64,000 nucleotides of DNA from HLUCCA09 sp038745585 (GCA_038745585.1 JBCDLH010000008.1:124001-188000); one strand, 5' to 3'. Positions 1-8,642 are shown, numbered from the stretch's first letter. Translations and numbers: made by a program. Notes: generated by a model not told the origin, from the sequence alone.

Positions 1-2
1 CC

Positions 3-473
3 ATGACCCTGAATGTCTACCTAAGCGGCGAGATCCACAGCGACTGGCGCGCGCGCATCATCGAGGGCGCCGCAGGCCTCGATGTCGCCTTCGACGGTCC
101 AGTGACGGACCATGCTGCAAGCGACGATTGCGGCGTCGCCATCCTCGGCGCCGAAACAAACAAGTATTGGCACGACCATAAGGGTGCAATGCTCAACGCG
201 ATCCGGACGCGGCGAGGCATCGCGCACGCGGATGTCGTCGTCGTGCGGTTCGGCGACAAGTACAAGCAATGGAACGCGGCCTTTGACGCGGGCTATGCTG
301 CCGCGCTTGGAAAGTCGCTTATCGTGTTGCATCCGCCTGAACATCAGCACGCGCTGAAAGAGGTCGACGCCGCCGCACTCGCCGTCGCCGAAGAGCCCGA
401 GCAGGTGGTCGAGATCCTGCGCTACGTCGTGACAGGGGCGCTGCCGGGGGCTTCGGCGCAAGCCGCCGAATAG
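3..473 (+). CDS. YtoQ family protein
   Basis: A 156-residue protein that matches the YtoQ family along its whole length. Family-typical stretches are YLSGEIHSDWR near the N-terminus, GAETNKYWHDHKGA around residues 50-63 and VVRFGDKYKQWNAAFDAGYA around residues 80-99. The family is cytosolic and has a nucleoside 2-deoxyribosyltransferase-like fold; its reaction is, to my knowledge, not established. ATG at the extreme left edge of the window, so the promoter and any ribosome site lie outside. The C-terminal tail after about residue 145 is Ala/Gly-rich and poorly conserved. The next gene is convergent, so no operon partner is visible on this side. Confidence 0.9.
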   Translation: MTLNVYLSGEIHSDWRARIIEGAAGLDVAFDGPVTDHAASDDCGVAILGAETNKYWHDHKGAMLNAIRTRRGIAHADVVVVRFGDKYKQWNAAFDAGYAAALGKSLIVLHPPEHQHALKEVDAAALAVAEEPEQVVEILRYVVTGALPGASAQAAE

Positions 474-568
474 GTCGCGAGCGCACCAGGCGCGTTGGGT
501 CGATCCGACGCCCCGCGGCGCGCCTGGGCATCCACCGGCGCCCCTGGTCTTGGCAAGGGTGGCCCGCG

Positions 569-1267
569 CTACTCCCGAGAGGGGATCGTCAACCCGCGCT
601 GCACCGCGGGCCGTTCTAGAAACCGATCGAGATAGGCCATTGTGCGCGGGTGATCCCCCCACCCGACCATGTCGCGCGCGCCGTAGAACTCGAGCCCCCG
701 CAGCCATGGGGCAATCGCGATGTCAGCGATGGAATAGTCCCCCGCAATCCAGTCTTGCCCGCCAAGCTGGCCCTCTATCACGCCGAGCAGCCGCTTTGCC
801 TCGGCGATGTAGCGCTCGCGCGGGCGCGGATCTTCGATCTCGGCCCCTTTGAACTTCACGAAAAACCCAAGCTGGCCAAACATCGGCCCAACCCCGCCCA
901 TCTGAAACATCACCCATTGGGTGATGCGGTGCCGGTCGGATGTCGTCTGTCCGATCAGCTTGCCCGTCTTCTCGCCGAGATAGAGAAGGATCGCGCCGGA
1001 CTCAAAGAGACCGATCGGCGCCCCGTCCGGACCGTTGGGATCTAGGATCGCGGGGATCTTGTTGTTTGGGTTCAGCGAAAGGAACGCGGGGCTTTTGACG
1101 TCTGCGTCCGACAGTGTGACCCGGTGCACCTCGTAGGGCAGCCCCGTCTCCTCCAACAGGATCGAGACTTTGACGCCATTGGGCGTCGGAAAGGAGAAGA
1201 GCTGCAGGAGCGTCGGATCCTTCGGGATCCACTTTTCGGTGATTGGAAATGCGCTGAGATCTGCCAT
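569..1267 (-). CDS. Glutathione S-transferase family protein
   Basis: A 232-residue cytosolic GST of the Ure2/YghU-like type. The N-terminal thioredoxin-like half (about residues 18-105) carries FSFPTPNGVKVSILLEETGL and the glutathione-contacting FESGAILLYLGEKTGKL. The C-terminal all-helical half (about 110-225) ends with the usual DWIAGDYSIADIAIAPWL motif. The NGVKVS segment in place of a catalytic Ser/Cys box is typical of this subgroup. It could act as a disulfide-bond oxidoreductase or glutathione transferase; the substrate is unknown. The start is the ATG at 1267, giving the full N-terminal beta strand. It stands alone, convergent with the YtoQ gene, about 170 nt downstream of the surface-protein gene terminator. 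Confidence 0.9.
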   Translation of the reverse strand: MADLSAFPITEKWIPKDPTLLQLFSFPTPNGVKVSILLEETGLPYEVHRVTLSDADVKSPAFLSLNPNNKIPAILDPNGPDGAPIGLFESGAILLYLGEKTGKLIGQTTSDRHRITQWVMFQMGGVGPMFGQLGFFVKFKGAEIEDPRPRERYIAEAKRLLGVIEGQLGGQDWIAGDYSIADIAIAPWLRGLEFYGARDMVGWGDHPRTMAYLDRFLERPAVQRGLTIPSRE

Positions 1268-1380
1268 GCGGCCCTCCGTTTGGTCAGCTGCCAGCCTAAA
1301 CGGTCCTGCCGGGGGTAACAGCCATCAAAAAGCGACAGCGATCAGTGCCCTGGCGCACAGTCCCCATCGCCAAAGGTGCG

Positions 1381-1414
1381 CAAGAAAAGAAAGGAGGGCC
1401 AAACACCCTCCTTT
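1381..1414 (-). terminator. Rho-independent terminator of the surface-protein gene
   Basis: Nine-base stem AAAGGAGGG (1390-1398) pairing with CCCTCCTTT (1406-1414) around a 7-nt loop. Read on the minus strand it is followed by a U-rich stretch (TCTTTTCTTG, 1389-1380). It lies about 28 nt past the stop codon at 1442. Confidence 0.8.
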
Positions 1415-1441
1415 ACGTCAACGTATAGGCTGAGTGTTGTG

Positions 1442-2167
1442 TTAGGCCGCCGACCTTTTGGAGCGGCGCGTCTGCCACACCAAGAGGCCGATGGCACCGC
1501 CGAGGAGCGGCAGAGCCGGCGGCACGGGGATGACGGGCATGTCGTCGACCTCAAAGGACACCGTCACGCTGCGCAGGAAAAACCCACCGTCGCCGAACAG
1601 GATCTCCGAGTTGGGCGTAAGGTTGGTCCACGCGAAGGTCTGCGCCGGCCCAAAGGTGCTGCCCGCGTCGACCTCAACGCCGGCAGGGTCTATGTCGTAT
1701 ACGAAGTCAACGAAGGTCCCGCCCGGATCCGACGGGTCGAAGGCGCGGCCGGTCTGCGTACTGCCAAACCCGAGCGCCGAGAAGCCGAGGAGGGTAACGT
1801 CGTCGGAAAAGTCAAGGAAGAGTGTCTCGCCGGCGCCGACATTGGCGCGCCCGGAAGAGCTCAGATCGCCGATTGAGAGGCCACGGCCGAACTGATTGAC
1901 GTCGTCGGGACCGGTTGACTCACCTGTGACCGTCAAAGTCGGAGCACCGACAGGCGGGGCGACACCAAGCTGCGGCGTATAGGGGTTTCCGGCCGGCGCG
2001 ACGCAGGCCCCCCCATCCGAGCTCAGGCTGATGTCTGGCAAAAGCTCGTCGCCGCACTTGTAAGAGCCGGTGAAGTCGTAGGTGAACTCGACGGTCGCAG
2101 CAAAGAGGGAGGCTGGAAACGCGACCACGCCTGCTGCCAGCGTCGTCAAGAACTTTTTAGGTGCCAT
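1442..2167 (-). CDS. VPLPA-CTERM-like sorting-domain surface protein
   Basis: A 241-residue exported protein. A Sec-type signal peptide covers residues 1-23 (KKFLTTLAAGVVAFPASLFA). The body is rich in Gly, Asp, Ser and Thr with beta-strand character. The C-terminus has the tripartite layout of a PEP-CTERM/VPLPA-CTERM signal: a PVPPALPLLGG motif, a hydrophobic segment and a basic tail (TRRSKR). Such proteins are handled by an exosortase/archaeosortase-type enzyme, none of which is in this window. A longer reading frame upstream to 2350 is not used: the ATG at 2167 starts the signal peptide and has a GAGG ribosome site 9 nt before it. The molecular function is not recognisable. Confidence 0.8.
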   Translation of the reverse strand: MAPKKFLTTLAAGVVAFPASLFAATVEFTYDFTGSYKCGDELLPDISLSSDGGACVAPAGNPYTPQLGVAPPVGAPTLTVTGESTGPDDVNQFGRGLSIGDLSSSGRANVGAGETLFLDFSDDVTLLGFSALGFGSTQTGRAFDPSDPGGTFVDFVYDIDPAGVEVDAGSTFGPAQTFAWTNLTPNSEILFGDGGFFLRSVTVSFEVDDMPVIPVPPALPLLGGAIGLLVWQTRRSKRSAA

Positions 2168-2350
2168 CGTCAGTACCTCAGGCGGGAGAAACGATTTTGT
2201 TAACGTAAAATTAACGATGGCCCGCCGCCAACTCAAGCAAACCCTGCTTTTGCACGTTGAAGTGTCGCCTATTTGCCCGATAACACTGGCATTGTGTCGA
2301 AACCTTGTGTTTCCGCCTTGGTTCGCGCCGCGGACGCTAATCTTCGCCAC

Positions 2351-2390
2351 AATTAGAACAAAAAGAGGCCTCTGCCGTGACAGAGACCTC
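2351..2390 (-). terminator. Rho-independent terminator of rpsU
   Basis: On the minus strand, GAGGTCTCTG pairs with CAGAGGCCTC (2390-2381 with 2374-2365, one G-U pair) around a 6-nt loop, followed by TTTTTGTTC. It lies 32 nt after the rpsU stop. Confidence 0.88.
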
Positions 2391-2422
2391 GCAACCGACC
2401 GCCGGTCGACCAGGGGGATGCG

Positions 2423-2629
2423 TCAGAGCAAGCCTTCGCGTTGTGCCTTTTTGCGCGCCAGCTTGCGCGCCCGGCGAATCGCCTCGGCCTTCTCGCGCGC
2501 CTTCTTCTCGGAGGGCTTCTCGAAATGCTGGCGCAGCTTCATCTCGCGGAATACGCCTTCGCGCTGCAGTTTCTTCTTTAGGGCCCGGAGCGCCTGATCG
2601 ACGTTGTTGTCGCGTACGGATACCTGCAT
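2423..2629 (-). CDS. rpsU: 30S ribosomal protein S21
   Basis: A 68-residue basic protein matching bS21 in full: it begins MQVSVRDNNVDQALRALKKK and continues with the family FREMKLRQHFEKPSEKK stretch. S21 binds the small subunit near the anti-Shine-Dalgarno region and helps translation initiation. The C-terminal Arg/Lys-rich tail (RRARKLARKKAQREGLL) is longer than in short S21 forms but usual in alphaproteobacteria. It is monocistronic, with its own promoter upstream and a strong terminator downstream, and divergent from the COQ9 gene, an arrangement common in Rhodobacterales. Confidence 0.97.
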   Translation of the reverse strand: MQVSVRDNNVDQALRALKKKLQREGVFREMKLRQHFEKPSEKKAREKAEAIRRARKLARKKAQREGLL

Positions 2630-2681
2630 GTGGGTGTCACCACCTTTCCTGTTAGAGTTGCGATTGCGTGCAGGAGGTGGC

Positions 2682-2710
2682 CGTATAGCAACCGCGCTTT
2701 ACGTTGTCCA
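2682..2710 (-). promoter_or_regulatory. Predicted sigma-70 promoter of rpsU
   Basis: On the minus strand, TGGACA (2710-2705), a 17-nt spacer, then TATACG (2687-2682). TG one base ahead of the -10 box makes it an extended -10. The expected transcript start lies about 45 nt upstream of the rpsU ATG. Confidence 0.65.
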
Positions 2711-2773
2711 CACGAGATCCTGCGAACCCTGCCGAGCGCCGTGCCGCCCGCTCCGCCAGTGAGAGAGACCGCC

Positions 2774-3514
2774 ATGACCGAGACCGCAGACACATCCGAA
2801 CAGCCGCTCTCTCTCGACGCCGCGCGGACACGGATGGTCGAGGCGGCCATGCTGCACGTCCCCTTCGATGGCTGGAGCGAGGCGACGTTTCGTGCCGCGG
2901 CCCGCGACGCCGGCGTCCCGCGCGCCCTGGCCGATGCTGCCTGCCCACGCGGCGCGGTCGATCTGGCGCTGGCCTTCCATGAGGAGGGCGATCAGGAGAT
3001 GCTGCGTCAACTCCAAAAGGAAGATCTCTCCGCCCTGCGCTTTCGCGATAAGATCGCAACCGCTGTTCGCCTGCGCCTTGAGGCTATTCCCGACCGCGAG
3101 GTCGTCCGCCGCGCCTCCTCGCTCTTTGCCCTGCCGCAATATAGCGCTGATGGCGCGCGTGCGCTCTGGGGCACGGCGGACCGGATCTGGACCGCGCTGG
3201 GCGACCGGTCGGATGACCTCAATTGGTACACCAAGCGCGCGACCCTATCGGGTGTCTACGCCGCCACGGTGCTCTACTGGCTCGGCGATGACAGCGAAGG
3301 CCACGCCGCCACGTGGGCCTTTCTCGACCGGCGCATCGCCGATGTGATGCAGATTGAAAAGGTCAAAGCGCAGGTCAACGACAACCCGGTGCTGAAGCGC
3401 GTCTTCGCCGGCCCGCTCTGGGTGGCAAGCCAGATCAAGGCGCCGCGCGCCCGCGCCGATCAGCGGCTGCCCGGCTACCTTGGCAAGCGCGACACGGGCG
3501 GCAGACCCGCCTGA
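2774..3514 (+). CDS. COQ9 family protein (ubiquinone biosynthesis accessory)
   Basis: A 246-residue protein of the COQ9 family. The N-terminal TetR-like helical part (about residues 10-70) includes MVEAAMLHVPFDGWSEATF. The COQ9 C-terminal domain (about 115-190) contains the family signature DLNWYTKRATLSGVYAATVLYWLGD. COQ9 proteins bind isoprenoid lipids and help present the quinone precursor to COQ7-type hydroxylases. The ATG at 2774 is chosen because homology begins there; the open frame extends upstream to 2630 across the rpsU promoter region. It is followed after 56 nt by a quinone oxidoreductase on the same strand, a functional pairing and probable operon. Confidence 0.88.
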   Translation: MTETADTSEQPLSLDAARTRMVEAAMLHVPFDGWSEATFRAAARDAGVPRALADAACPRGAVDLALAFHEEGDQEMLRQLQKEDLSALRFRDKIATAVRLRLEAIPDREVVRRASSLFALPQYSADGARALWGTADRIWTALGDRSDDLNWYTKRATLSGVYAATVLYWLGDDSEGHAATWAFLDRRIADVMQIEKVKAQVNDNPVLKRVFAGPLWVASQIKAPRARADQRLPGYLGKRDTGGRPA

Positions 3515-3570
3515 TTGCATCCTGCGCGCGCGCGGGCGAGAACCTCTCCAATCCAGGGGAGGACAGAGCC

Positions 3571-4563
3571 ATGAGTTTGCCGGAGACGATGCGGGCCGTT
3601 GAAGTCCGCGCGCCGGGTGGCCCCGAGGTGCTGACGCCCTGCACACGCCCGGTCCCGAGCCCGAGCGCCGGAGAAATCCTTCTCAAGGTCGCCTGGGCTG
3701 GCGTCAACCGGCCCGACGCGCTCCAACGGGCCGGCGCCTATGACCCGCCCAAGGGCGCCTCCGATCTGCCGGGGCTCGAAGCGTCGGGCCGTGTCGCGGC
3801 TCTGGGCCCCGGCGTGACAGATTGGGCCATTGGCGACGCGGTCTGTGCGCTCCTCCCGGGCGGCGGCTATGCCGAATACGCCGTGACGCAAGCGGCCCAT
3901 GCGCTCCCGGTGCCTGCGGGGCTCGACCTGAGGGCCGCTGCCTGCCTGCCCGAGACGTTCTTTACCGTCTGGACCAACGTCTTTCAGCGCGGCGACCTGC
4001 GCGCGGGCGAGCGCTTCCTGGTCCATGGCGGCGCCTCGGGGATCGGCACCACCGCGATCCAACTCGCCGCTGCGTTCGGCGCGCGCGTCTTCGCTACCGC
4101 GGGCTCGGAGGAAAAGTGTGCCGCTTGCCTCACGCTCGGCGCCGAGCGGGCCCTCAACTATCGTGAAGAGGACTTCGTCGAGATGATGCGAGCGGAGGGG
4201 GGCGCGGACCTCATACTCGACATGGTTGGTGGTGACTACCTGCCGCGCAACGTCAAAGCGCTCGCCGATGACGGGCGCCTCGTTCAGATCGCCTTCCTCC
4301 AGGGGCCGAAGGTTGCGCTCAACTTCGCGCAAGTAATGGTGCGGCGCTTGACGATCACTGGCTCGACGCTGCGGCCCCAATCAGTCCACGCCAAGGCCCG
4401 GATCGCGGCCGAGCTGCGCCGCCACGTCTGGCCGCTTCTCAGCGCCGGTCGCGTTGCGCCAGTGATGGACAGCAGCTTTGCCCTCGACGCCGCCGCCGAG
4501 GCGCATACGCGGATGGAGAGCTCTGCCCATATCGGCAAGATTGCCCTGGAGGTCAGCGCTTAA
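3571..4563 (+). CDS. NAD(P)H-dependent quinone oxidoreductase (PIG3 type)
   Basis: A 330-residue zinc-free medium-chain dehydrogenase. The N-terminal GroES-like domain (about 1-120) carries the quinone-reductase stretch GVNRPDALQRAGAYDPPKGA. The Rossmann domain has VHGGASGIGTTAIQLA near residues 149-164. The length and motifs fit the PIG3 branch of quinone oxidoreductases, which reduce quinones with NADPH. A GGGGAGGA ribosome site lies just before the ATG. It follows the COQ9 gene in the same direction. It converges with the CocE-type hydrolase, leaving only 36 nt between the two stops. Confidence 0.9.
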   Translation: MSLPETMRAVEVRAPGGPEVLTPCTRPVPSPSAGEILLKVAWAGVNRPDALQRAGAYDPPKGASDLPGLEASGRVAALGPGVTDWAIGDAVCALLPGGGYAEYAVTQAAHALPVPAGLDLRAAACLPETFFTVWTNVFQRGDLRAGERFLVHGGASGIGTTAIQLAAAFGARVFATAGSEEKCAACLTLGAERALNYREEDFVEMMRAEGGADLILDMVGGDYLPRNVKALADDGRLVQIAFLQGPKVALNFAQVMVRRLTITGSTLRPQSVHAKARIAAELRRHVWPLLSAGRVAPVMDSSFALDAAAEAHTRMESSAHIGKIALEVSA

Positions 4564-4599
4564 GTCAGGATGTGCCCGCGCGCGGCATCCACTGGGCAC

Positions 4600-6600
4600 T
4601 TACACCTGGTCACGAGCGACGCTGTTCTCCCAGCTCTTCTCAAAAGCCAAGGCCTCACCCTCCCACGCCCGGAGCCGCGCGCGCCAGCGCCAATGCGTCG
4701 TATCCGCCTCGAGCCGCGTGTCGCAGGCGATCCGCACCTTCCAATCGCCACGCGACATCGCCTTTTCCCAGGCGATCTCTCCCGTTGCGCTCAGCGGATC
4801 GTCCGGCAGGATCGACCAGCGCTCCTCACTACGCGACGCGGTGATCAACCCATGGTCCAGGTCCCGCATCTCCCCGTCGTCGATGCTGACCTTGAAGACG
4901 GACGCGCCCGTCGCGCAATCGACCTCGCGCTGTTTCGTCATCCGGGGCGGGCGCAACGTCTCTGCGCTCCACGGCCGCGCGCCCTCCGGCGACGCGAAGC
5001 GCACTTCGTCCGCGTCCGCCAAGGGCCGGACCGGTACAGTGACTGTTCCGGCCGCAAGCGTCAGCGTCGCGGGCTCCGGCGCGGGCCAGAGGAACGGCCA
5101 GTAAGCGGTCGAGACAGCCACGCGGAGACGGTGCCCCGCCGGGATGCGGTAAGCGATCTGATCGAGGTCGAGGTCGATCTCCGTCTCTGCCCCGGGCACC
5201 ATCGGTTGGGGCTCGGCGTGGCTCTCGCGGTGGGTCAGGTTGAGACAACCCATGGTGATCAGCGCTGATGTCCCATCGGGAAAGACATCGCACAATCGGA
5301 CGACGACCTGCCCTTGGGCTCGGTTCGAGGCGAGGCGTAGCCGGACATGGGGCGCGCCGACGATGTCCTGCGGCGCGGAGAGGGGCGCGCCGTCAAAGCA
5401 GGTCGAGCGCGCATCGTCATCGCGCTGATCGCGCGGCAGCTCTGGCCCGAAATGCGCCGGGAAGAACGTGCCCGACGCCGCGCCGCAATCGGCAGGCGAG
5501 GCCACGCGGCACTGGAGCGGGCCGGCCTCGGGCGACAAACCGCGCTCTGTCAGGTGCAGCACACCCCGCGCAATGCGCGCGCTCGGCCACGCCGCCTCGG
5601 CGATCCAGCGCCCCGGCCGCTTCGAAAGCCACGCCTGGGGTCGCACGGCGTCCATGAGCCAGAGCCGCATCGCCGGATCTTCCTCGACACCCGTGTCAAT
5701 GCCCTTGAGCCACCTGTCCCACCAGCGCAGGCACTCTTGCAGAAATCCGATCGCCGGCTCCGGGCCGGCAAAATGCGGATACTTGTGGTTCCACGGTCCG
5801 ACGATCCCCTTTGCCGGCGCGGCAAGCTGCGCGACGAGCTTGGCAATGGTGTTGCGGTAGCCATCGTGCCAGCCGCCAACAGCAAGGACGGCCGCCTTGA
5901 TCGCCGCGTAATCCTCGCACACCGAGCCATGCGCCCAATAGCCGTCGCGCCGCTGATGCGCGAGCCAGGCCTCCAGCAGAAACGGCTGGTGCTCCAACCG
6001 CTCCATCCACATCTCTCGCCAACTCTGGCCGACCACAAGCGGGTCCGGCGGACGTGCCGAATAGGCGAGCATCTGCGTCGCCCAAGCGAGGTTTGATGTG
6101 AGCTGGCACCCGCCCTTCATGTGGATGTCATCGGCGAACCGGTCCGCCGAGGAGCAGATCGACACAACGGCCTCGAGCCCCTCGGGCCGCAAAGCCGCGA
6201 CCTGCAGCCCGTTGAACCCGCCCCAAGAGATCCCGATCATCCCGACCTTGCCGGTGCACCAGGGCTGTGCCCGCGCCCAGGCGATCACGGCGCAGGCATC
6301 GGAAAGCTCGGTCGCGGTATACTCATCCGCCATCAGGCCGTTGCTGTCGCCGTTGCCCCGCATGTCGACCCGGATGCAGGCATAGCCGTGCCCGGCGAAG
6401 TAGGGATGCGTGAGGTGATCCCGCGCCACTGTCCCGTCTCGCTTGCGATAAGGCAGGTGCTCGACGATGGCGGGCACCGGGTCCGCCGTCGCATCCTCTG
6501 GCATCCAGATGCGAAGTGAAAGCCGCGTGCCATCGGACATTGTCACGGGCACATCTTCGTGCACGGCAACCGCGCGGGGAAAGTGCTCACGCACCTGCAT
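4600..6600 (-). CDS. CocE/NonD family hydrolase
   Basis: A 666-residue serine hydrolase of the CocE/X-Pro dipeptidyl-peptidase superfamily. The alpha/beta-hydrolase core has the nucleophile elbow GISWGG with Ser125, preceded by YACIRVDMRGNGDSNG. The C-terminal half (about 340-560) is the jelly-roll domain characteristic of CocE-type esterases (RLASNRAQGQVVVRLCDVFPDG; YRIPAGHRLRVAVST). No signal peptide, so probably cytoplasmic. Family members cleave esters or amides, but the substrate is not predictable. It is the last gene of the minus-strand series and overlaps the ClbS/DfsB gene by 14 nt, so the two are probably co-translated. Confidence 0.9.
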   Translation of the reverse strand: MQVREHFPRAVAVHEDVPVTMSDGTRLSLRIWMPEDATADPVPAIVEHLPYRKRDGTVARDHLTHPYFAGHGYACIRVDMRGNGDSNGLMADEYTATELSDACAVIAWARAQPWCTGKVGMIGISWGGFNGLQVAALRPEGLEAVVSICSSADRFADDIHMKGGCQLTSNLAWATQMLAYSARPPDPLVVGQSWREMWMERLEHQPFLLEAWLAHQRRDGYWAHGSVCEDYAAIKAAVLAVGGWHDGYRNTIAKLVAQLAAPAKGIVGPWNHKYPHFAGPEPAIGFLQECLRWWDRWLKGIDTGVEEDPAMRLWLMDAVRPQAWLSKRPGRWIAEAAWPSARIARGVLHLTERGLSPEAGPLQCRVASPADCGAASGTFFPAHFGPELPRDQRDDDARSTCFDGAPLSAPQDIVGAPHVRLRLASNRAQGQVVVRLCDVFPDGTSALITMGCLNLTHRESHAEPQPMVPGAETEIDLDLDQIAYRIPAGHRLRVAVSTAYWPFLWPAPEPATLTLAAGTVTVPVRPLADADEVRFASPEGARPWSAETLRPPRMTKQREVDCATGASVFKVSIDDGEMRDLDHGLITASRSEERWSILPDDPLSATGEIAWEKAMSRGDWKVRIACDTRLEADTTHWRWRARLRAWEGEALAFEKSWENSVARDQV

Positions 6601-7096
6601 CGCGAAGCTCCTTTAGACGGCGACGGACGTATTTCGCGGCCGATCTGTAATGCGAGGCGCCCGCGGCTTCGGCAAAGCGCCCGGTCGTCCACTTGCCGTT
6701 GCCCCCAACCATCGGCGCGCCATAAAGCGCCTCGTCATCGAGCCCGTTGATGAAGGCGATCAGCTCGGTGTGGCGCAAATGGAGCGTCTCACGCACGGCT
6801 TCCCAGGTCAGATCCGCCTGCCGCGCCCGCAGATCGGCGTTGTAGCGCTTGAGCTCTGACCACGTATAGCCCGGCGCGGGCATCTGCACATCGCGCCCCG
6901 CCTGGCCCTCCCGCCACCAGCCGAGGAAGAGCTCGATCCAGTGAAACCGGTGCCCGATCACGTCGCGGATCGCGGTGTCCTCGGCGTCCTTGGTATCGGC
7001 GGCGTCTTTGGGCAGGTCAGCTATGAGCATGCGGAGCGTGGCATAATCCTTCTCGGTCACGGCAAGAAGGTCGGCTTTGGTCGTCGCAGCGGGCAT
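6587..7096 (-). CDS. ClbS/DfsB family four-helix bundle protein
   Basis: A 169-residue protein of the ClbS/DfsB family (DinB-like fold). Recognisable stretches are TKADLLAVTEKDYATLRMLI at the start, RDVIGHRFHWIELFLGWW around residues 44-61, and the tail HYRSAAKYVRRRLKEL. ClbS itself protects against colibactin, whereas DfsB-type members are poorly characterised; there is no colibactin locus here, so a general small-molecule detoxification role is only a guess. It sits between the ThpR gene (49 nt upstream) and the CocE-type hydrolase (14-nt overlap). Confidence 0.85.
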   Translation of the reverse strand: MPAATTKADLLAVTEKDYATLRMLIADLPKDAADTKDAEDTAIRDVIGHRFHWIELFLGWWREGQAGRDVQMPAPGYTWSELKRYNADLRARQADLTWEAVRETLHLRHTELIAFINGLDDEALYGAPMVGGNGKWTTGRFAEAAGASHYRSAAKYVRRRLKELRDAGA

Positions 7097-7144
7097 TTTC
7101 GGTCTTTCGGCGTGTCACGCGTCAGCCTAGCGCCGGGCGCCGCC

Positions 7145-7687
7145 CTAGCTCAACAGGTACTCCGCCAGCACCTCGTAGGATGCGCCGCCCGGGCCCAGGT
7201 GCGAGCGGTAAAGCCGCGCGACGCGGATCTCCGCTTCCGCAAGCTCCGGCATGGTCAGGCCCTCCAGCGAGCGTCTGAGCCGCCCCTGCCCCTCAGGCGA
7301 AAGGCCATGGCCAAAGCGCGCGAGCGTGACATGAGGCCGGAAACGTCGCCGTTCGAGTGCGATCCCCGCCTCTTCCGCCGCACGCGCCACGCTGCGGTGC
7401 AGATCCGTCAAGGCTGGGTGTGCGCAGATTTCCAATGCGATCAGTTTCGGTCGCTCCCCGCCAAAGGTCTGGAGCCCTTCTGCGGACAGACTTACCCGCC
7501 GCAGCCGCCGCAGCTCCAGCGCCGCATGCACGTCTTCCGCCTGACCCGTCGAGATCTCATCGAGGAACGCAAGCGTGATGTGGAGGTTTTCCTCCGCCAC
7601 CGCGCGACCGACGCCCAGCGCACCCAGAAGCGAGAGGATCGGCGCACCCCAGCTTTCCGGCACCGGCAGCCCCACAAAGGCTCGCAT
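7145..7687 (-). CDS. thpR: RNA 2',3'-cyclic phosphodiesterase ThpR
   Basis: A 180-residue 2H phosphoesterase. Both HxTx motifs are present: HITL at residues 36-39 and HVTL at 119-122, followed by ARFG. The opening MRAFVGLPVPES is typical of ThpR (formerly LigT). The enzyme opens RNA 2',3'-cyclic phosphates to 2'-phosphates in the cytoplasm. Its ATG begins only 3 nt after the stop of the ATP-binding protein gene, so it is co-transcribed with the transporter, probably without a functional link. Confidence 0.92.
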   Translation of the reverse strand: MRAFVGLPVPESWGAPILSLLGALGVGRAVAEENLHITLAFLDEISTGQAEDVHAALELRRLRRVSLSAEGLQTFGGERPKLIALEICAHPALTDLHRSVARAAEEAGIALERRRFRPHVTLARFGHGLSPEGQGRLRRSLEGLTMPELAEAEIRVARLYRSHLGPGGASYEVLAEYLLS

Positions 7688-7690
7688 CGC

Positions 7691-8563
7691 TCAGCTCAGC
7701 CAACGCTTTCGCCGCCGGTAGGAGCGCACATCGCGGTAGCTCTTGCGCCCCTGGTCGGACATCCCGAGGTAGAACTCCTTGACGTCCGGGTTCTCGCGCA
7801 GCGCCTGGGCTTCGCCATCCATAACGACGCGACCCGACTCCAAAATGTAGCCATAATGAGCATAGCGCAGCGCGACATTGGTGTTCTGCTCGGCCAGGAG
7901 GAACGAGACGCCCTCATTCTCGTTCACCGACTTCACGATCTCAAAGATCTGTTCGACCAATTGCGGCGCAAGCCCCATCGAAGGCTCATCGAGGAGCACC
8001 GTCTCGGGCCGGCTCATCAGTGCGCGCCCAATCGCCGTCATCTGCTGCTCGCCGCCCGAGGTATAGCCCGCCTGGGAGCGCCGCCGCTCCTTCAGCCGCG
8101 GGAAGTAGGAATAGACCATCTCAAGATCGGCCTCGATCGCCCCTATCCCGTCGCGCCGCGTATAGGCGCCGGTGCGCAGGTTCTCCTCAACCGTCAGATG
8201 CTCAAAGCAATGCCGCCCCTCCATCACCTGGATCACGCCGCGCTTGACCAACGCAGACGGATCGAGATGCGAGACGTCCTCGCCCTGATAGCGGATCGTG
8301 CCCTTCGTCACCTCGCCGCGCTCGGAATGCAAAAGGTTCGAGATCGCCTTCAGCGTCGTCGTCTTCCCAGCGCCATTGCCACCGAGAAGCGCGATAATCC
8401 CACCCTTCGGCACATGGAGCGACACGCCCTTCAGCACGAGGATCACATGATTATAAATCACCTCGATATTGTTGACGTCGAGCAGGACCTCGGTGCCGAG
8501 CACCGCCTCGGGCGCCTGCGCTCCGATATGCGTGGGTTCCGCCGCCGCCGCACTCTGGCTCAT
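7691..8563 (-). CDS. ABC transporter ATP-binding protein (LivF type)
   Basis: A 290-residue ATPase of the branched-chain amino acid (HAAT) family. Walker A GGNGAGKTTTLKAI at about 56-69, the signature SGGEQQMTAIGRALM, Walker B ETVLLDEPSMGLAP, and the LivF-type QNTNVALRYAHYGYILESGR are all present. It is longer than usual LivF (about 235-260 aa) because of an N-terminal lead of about 28 residues and a basic C-terminal tail (KSYRDVRSYRRRKRWLS). Together with LivG, LivH, LivM and the binding protein it completes the transporter. It lies beyond a strong terminator-like hairpin, so it may be expressed less than the binding protein. Confidence 0.92.
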   Translation of the reverse strand: MSQSAAAAEPTHIGAQAPEAVLGTEVLLDVNNIEVIYNHVILVLKGVSLHVPKGGIIALLGGNGAGKTTTLKAISNLLHSERGEVTKGTIRYQGEDVSHLDPSALVKRGVIQVMEGRHCFEHLTVEENLRTGAYTRRDGIGAIEADLEMVYSYFPRLKERRRSQAGYTSGGEQQMTAIGRALMSRPETVLLDEPSMGLAPQLVEQIFEIVKSVNENEGVSFLLAEQNTNVALRYAHYGYILESGRVVMDGEAQALRENPDVKEFYLGMSDQGRKSYRDVRSYRRRKRWLS

Positions 8564-8600
8564 CGCGCGCCCCTGCCTCTTCTTCTTGCTTCAAACATCG

Positions 8601-8642
8601 AAAAAAGATCGCCCCGGCCCGGGCAAGCGCGCGGGCCGGGGC
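8601..8642 (-). terminator. Terminator/attenuator between binding protein and LivF-type gene
   Basis: On the minus strand an 11-bp perfect GC stem (8642-8632 with 8621-8611, GCCCCGGCCCG) with a 10-nt loop is followed by GATC and six T (8606-8601). It sits in the 103-nt gap after the binding-protein stop and before the next ATG. It probably lets only part of transcription continue. Confidence 0.82.

Noticed and set aside
2168..2350. N-terminal extension of the VPLPA-CTERM-like protein to 2350.
   Set aside because: The extension would place about 60 residues ahead of a clear signal peptide; the ATG at 2167 has its own ribosome site.
4572..4599. Inverted repeat GTGCCC/GGGCAC between the convergent quinone reductase and CocE-type genes, as a shared terminator.
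   Set aside because: Six-bp stem, 16-nt loop and no T-run on either strand; too weak to call.
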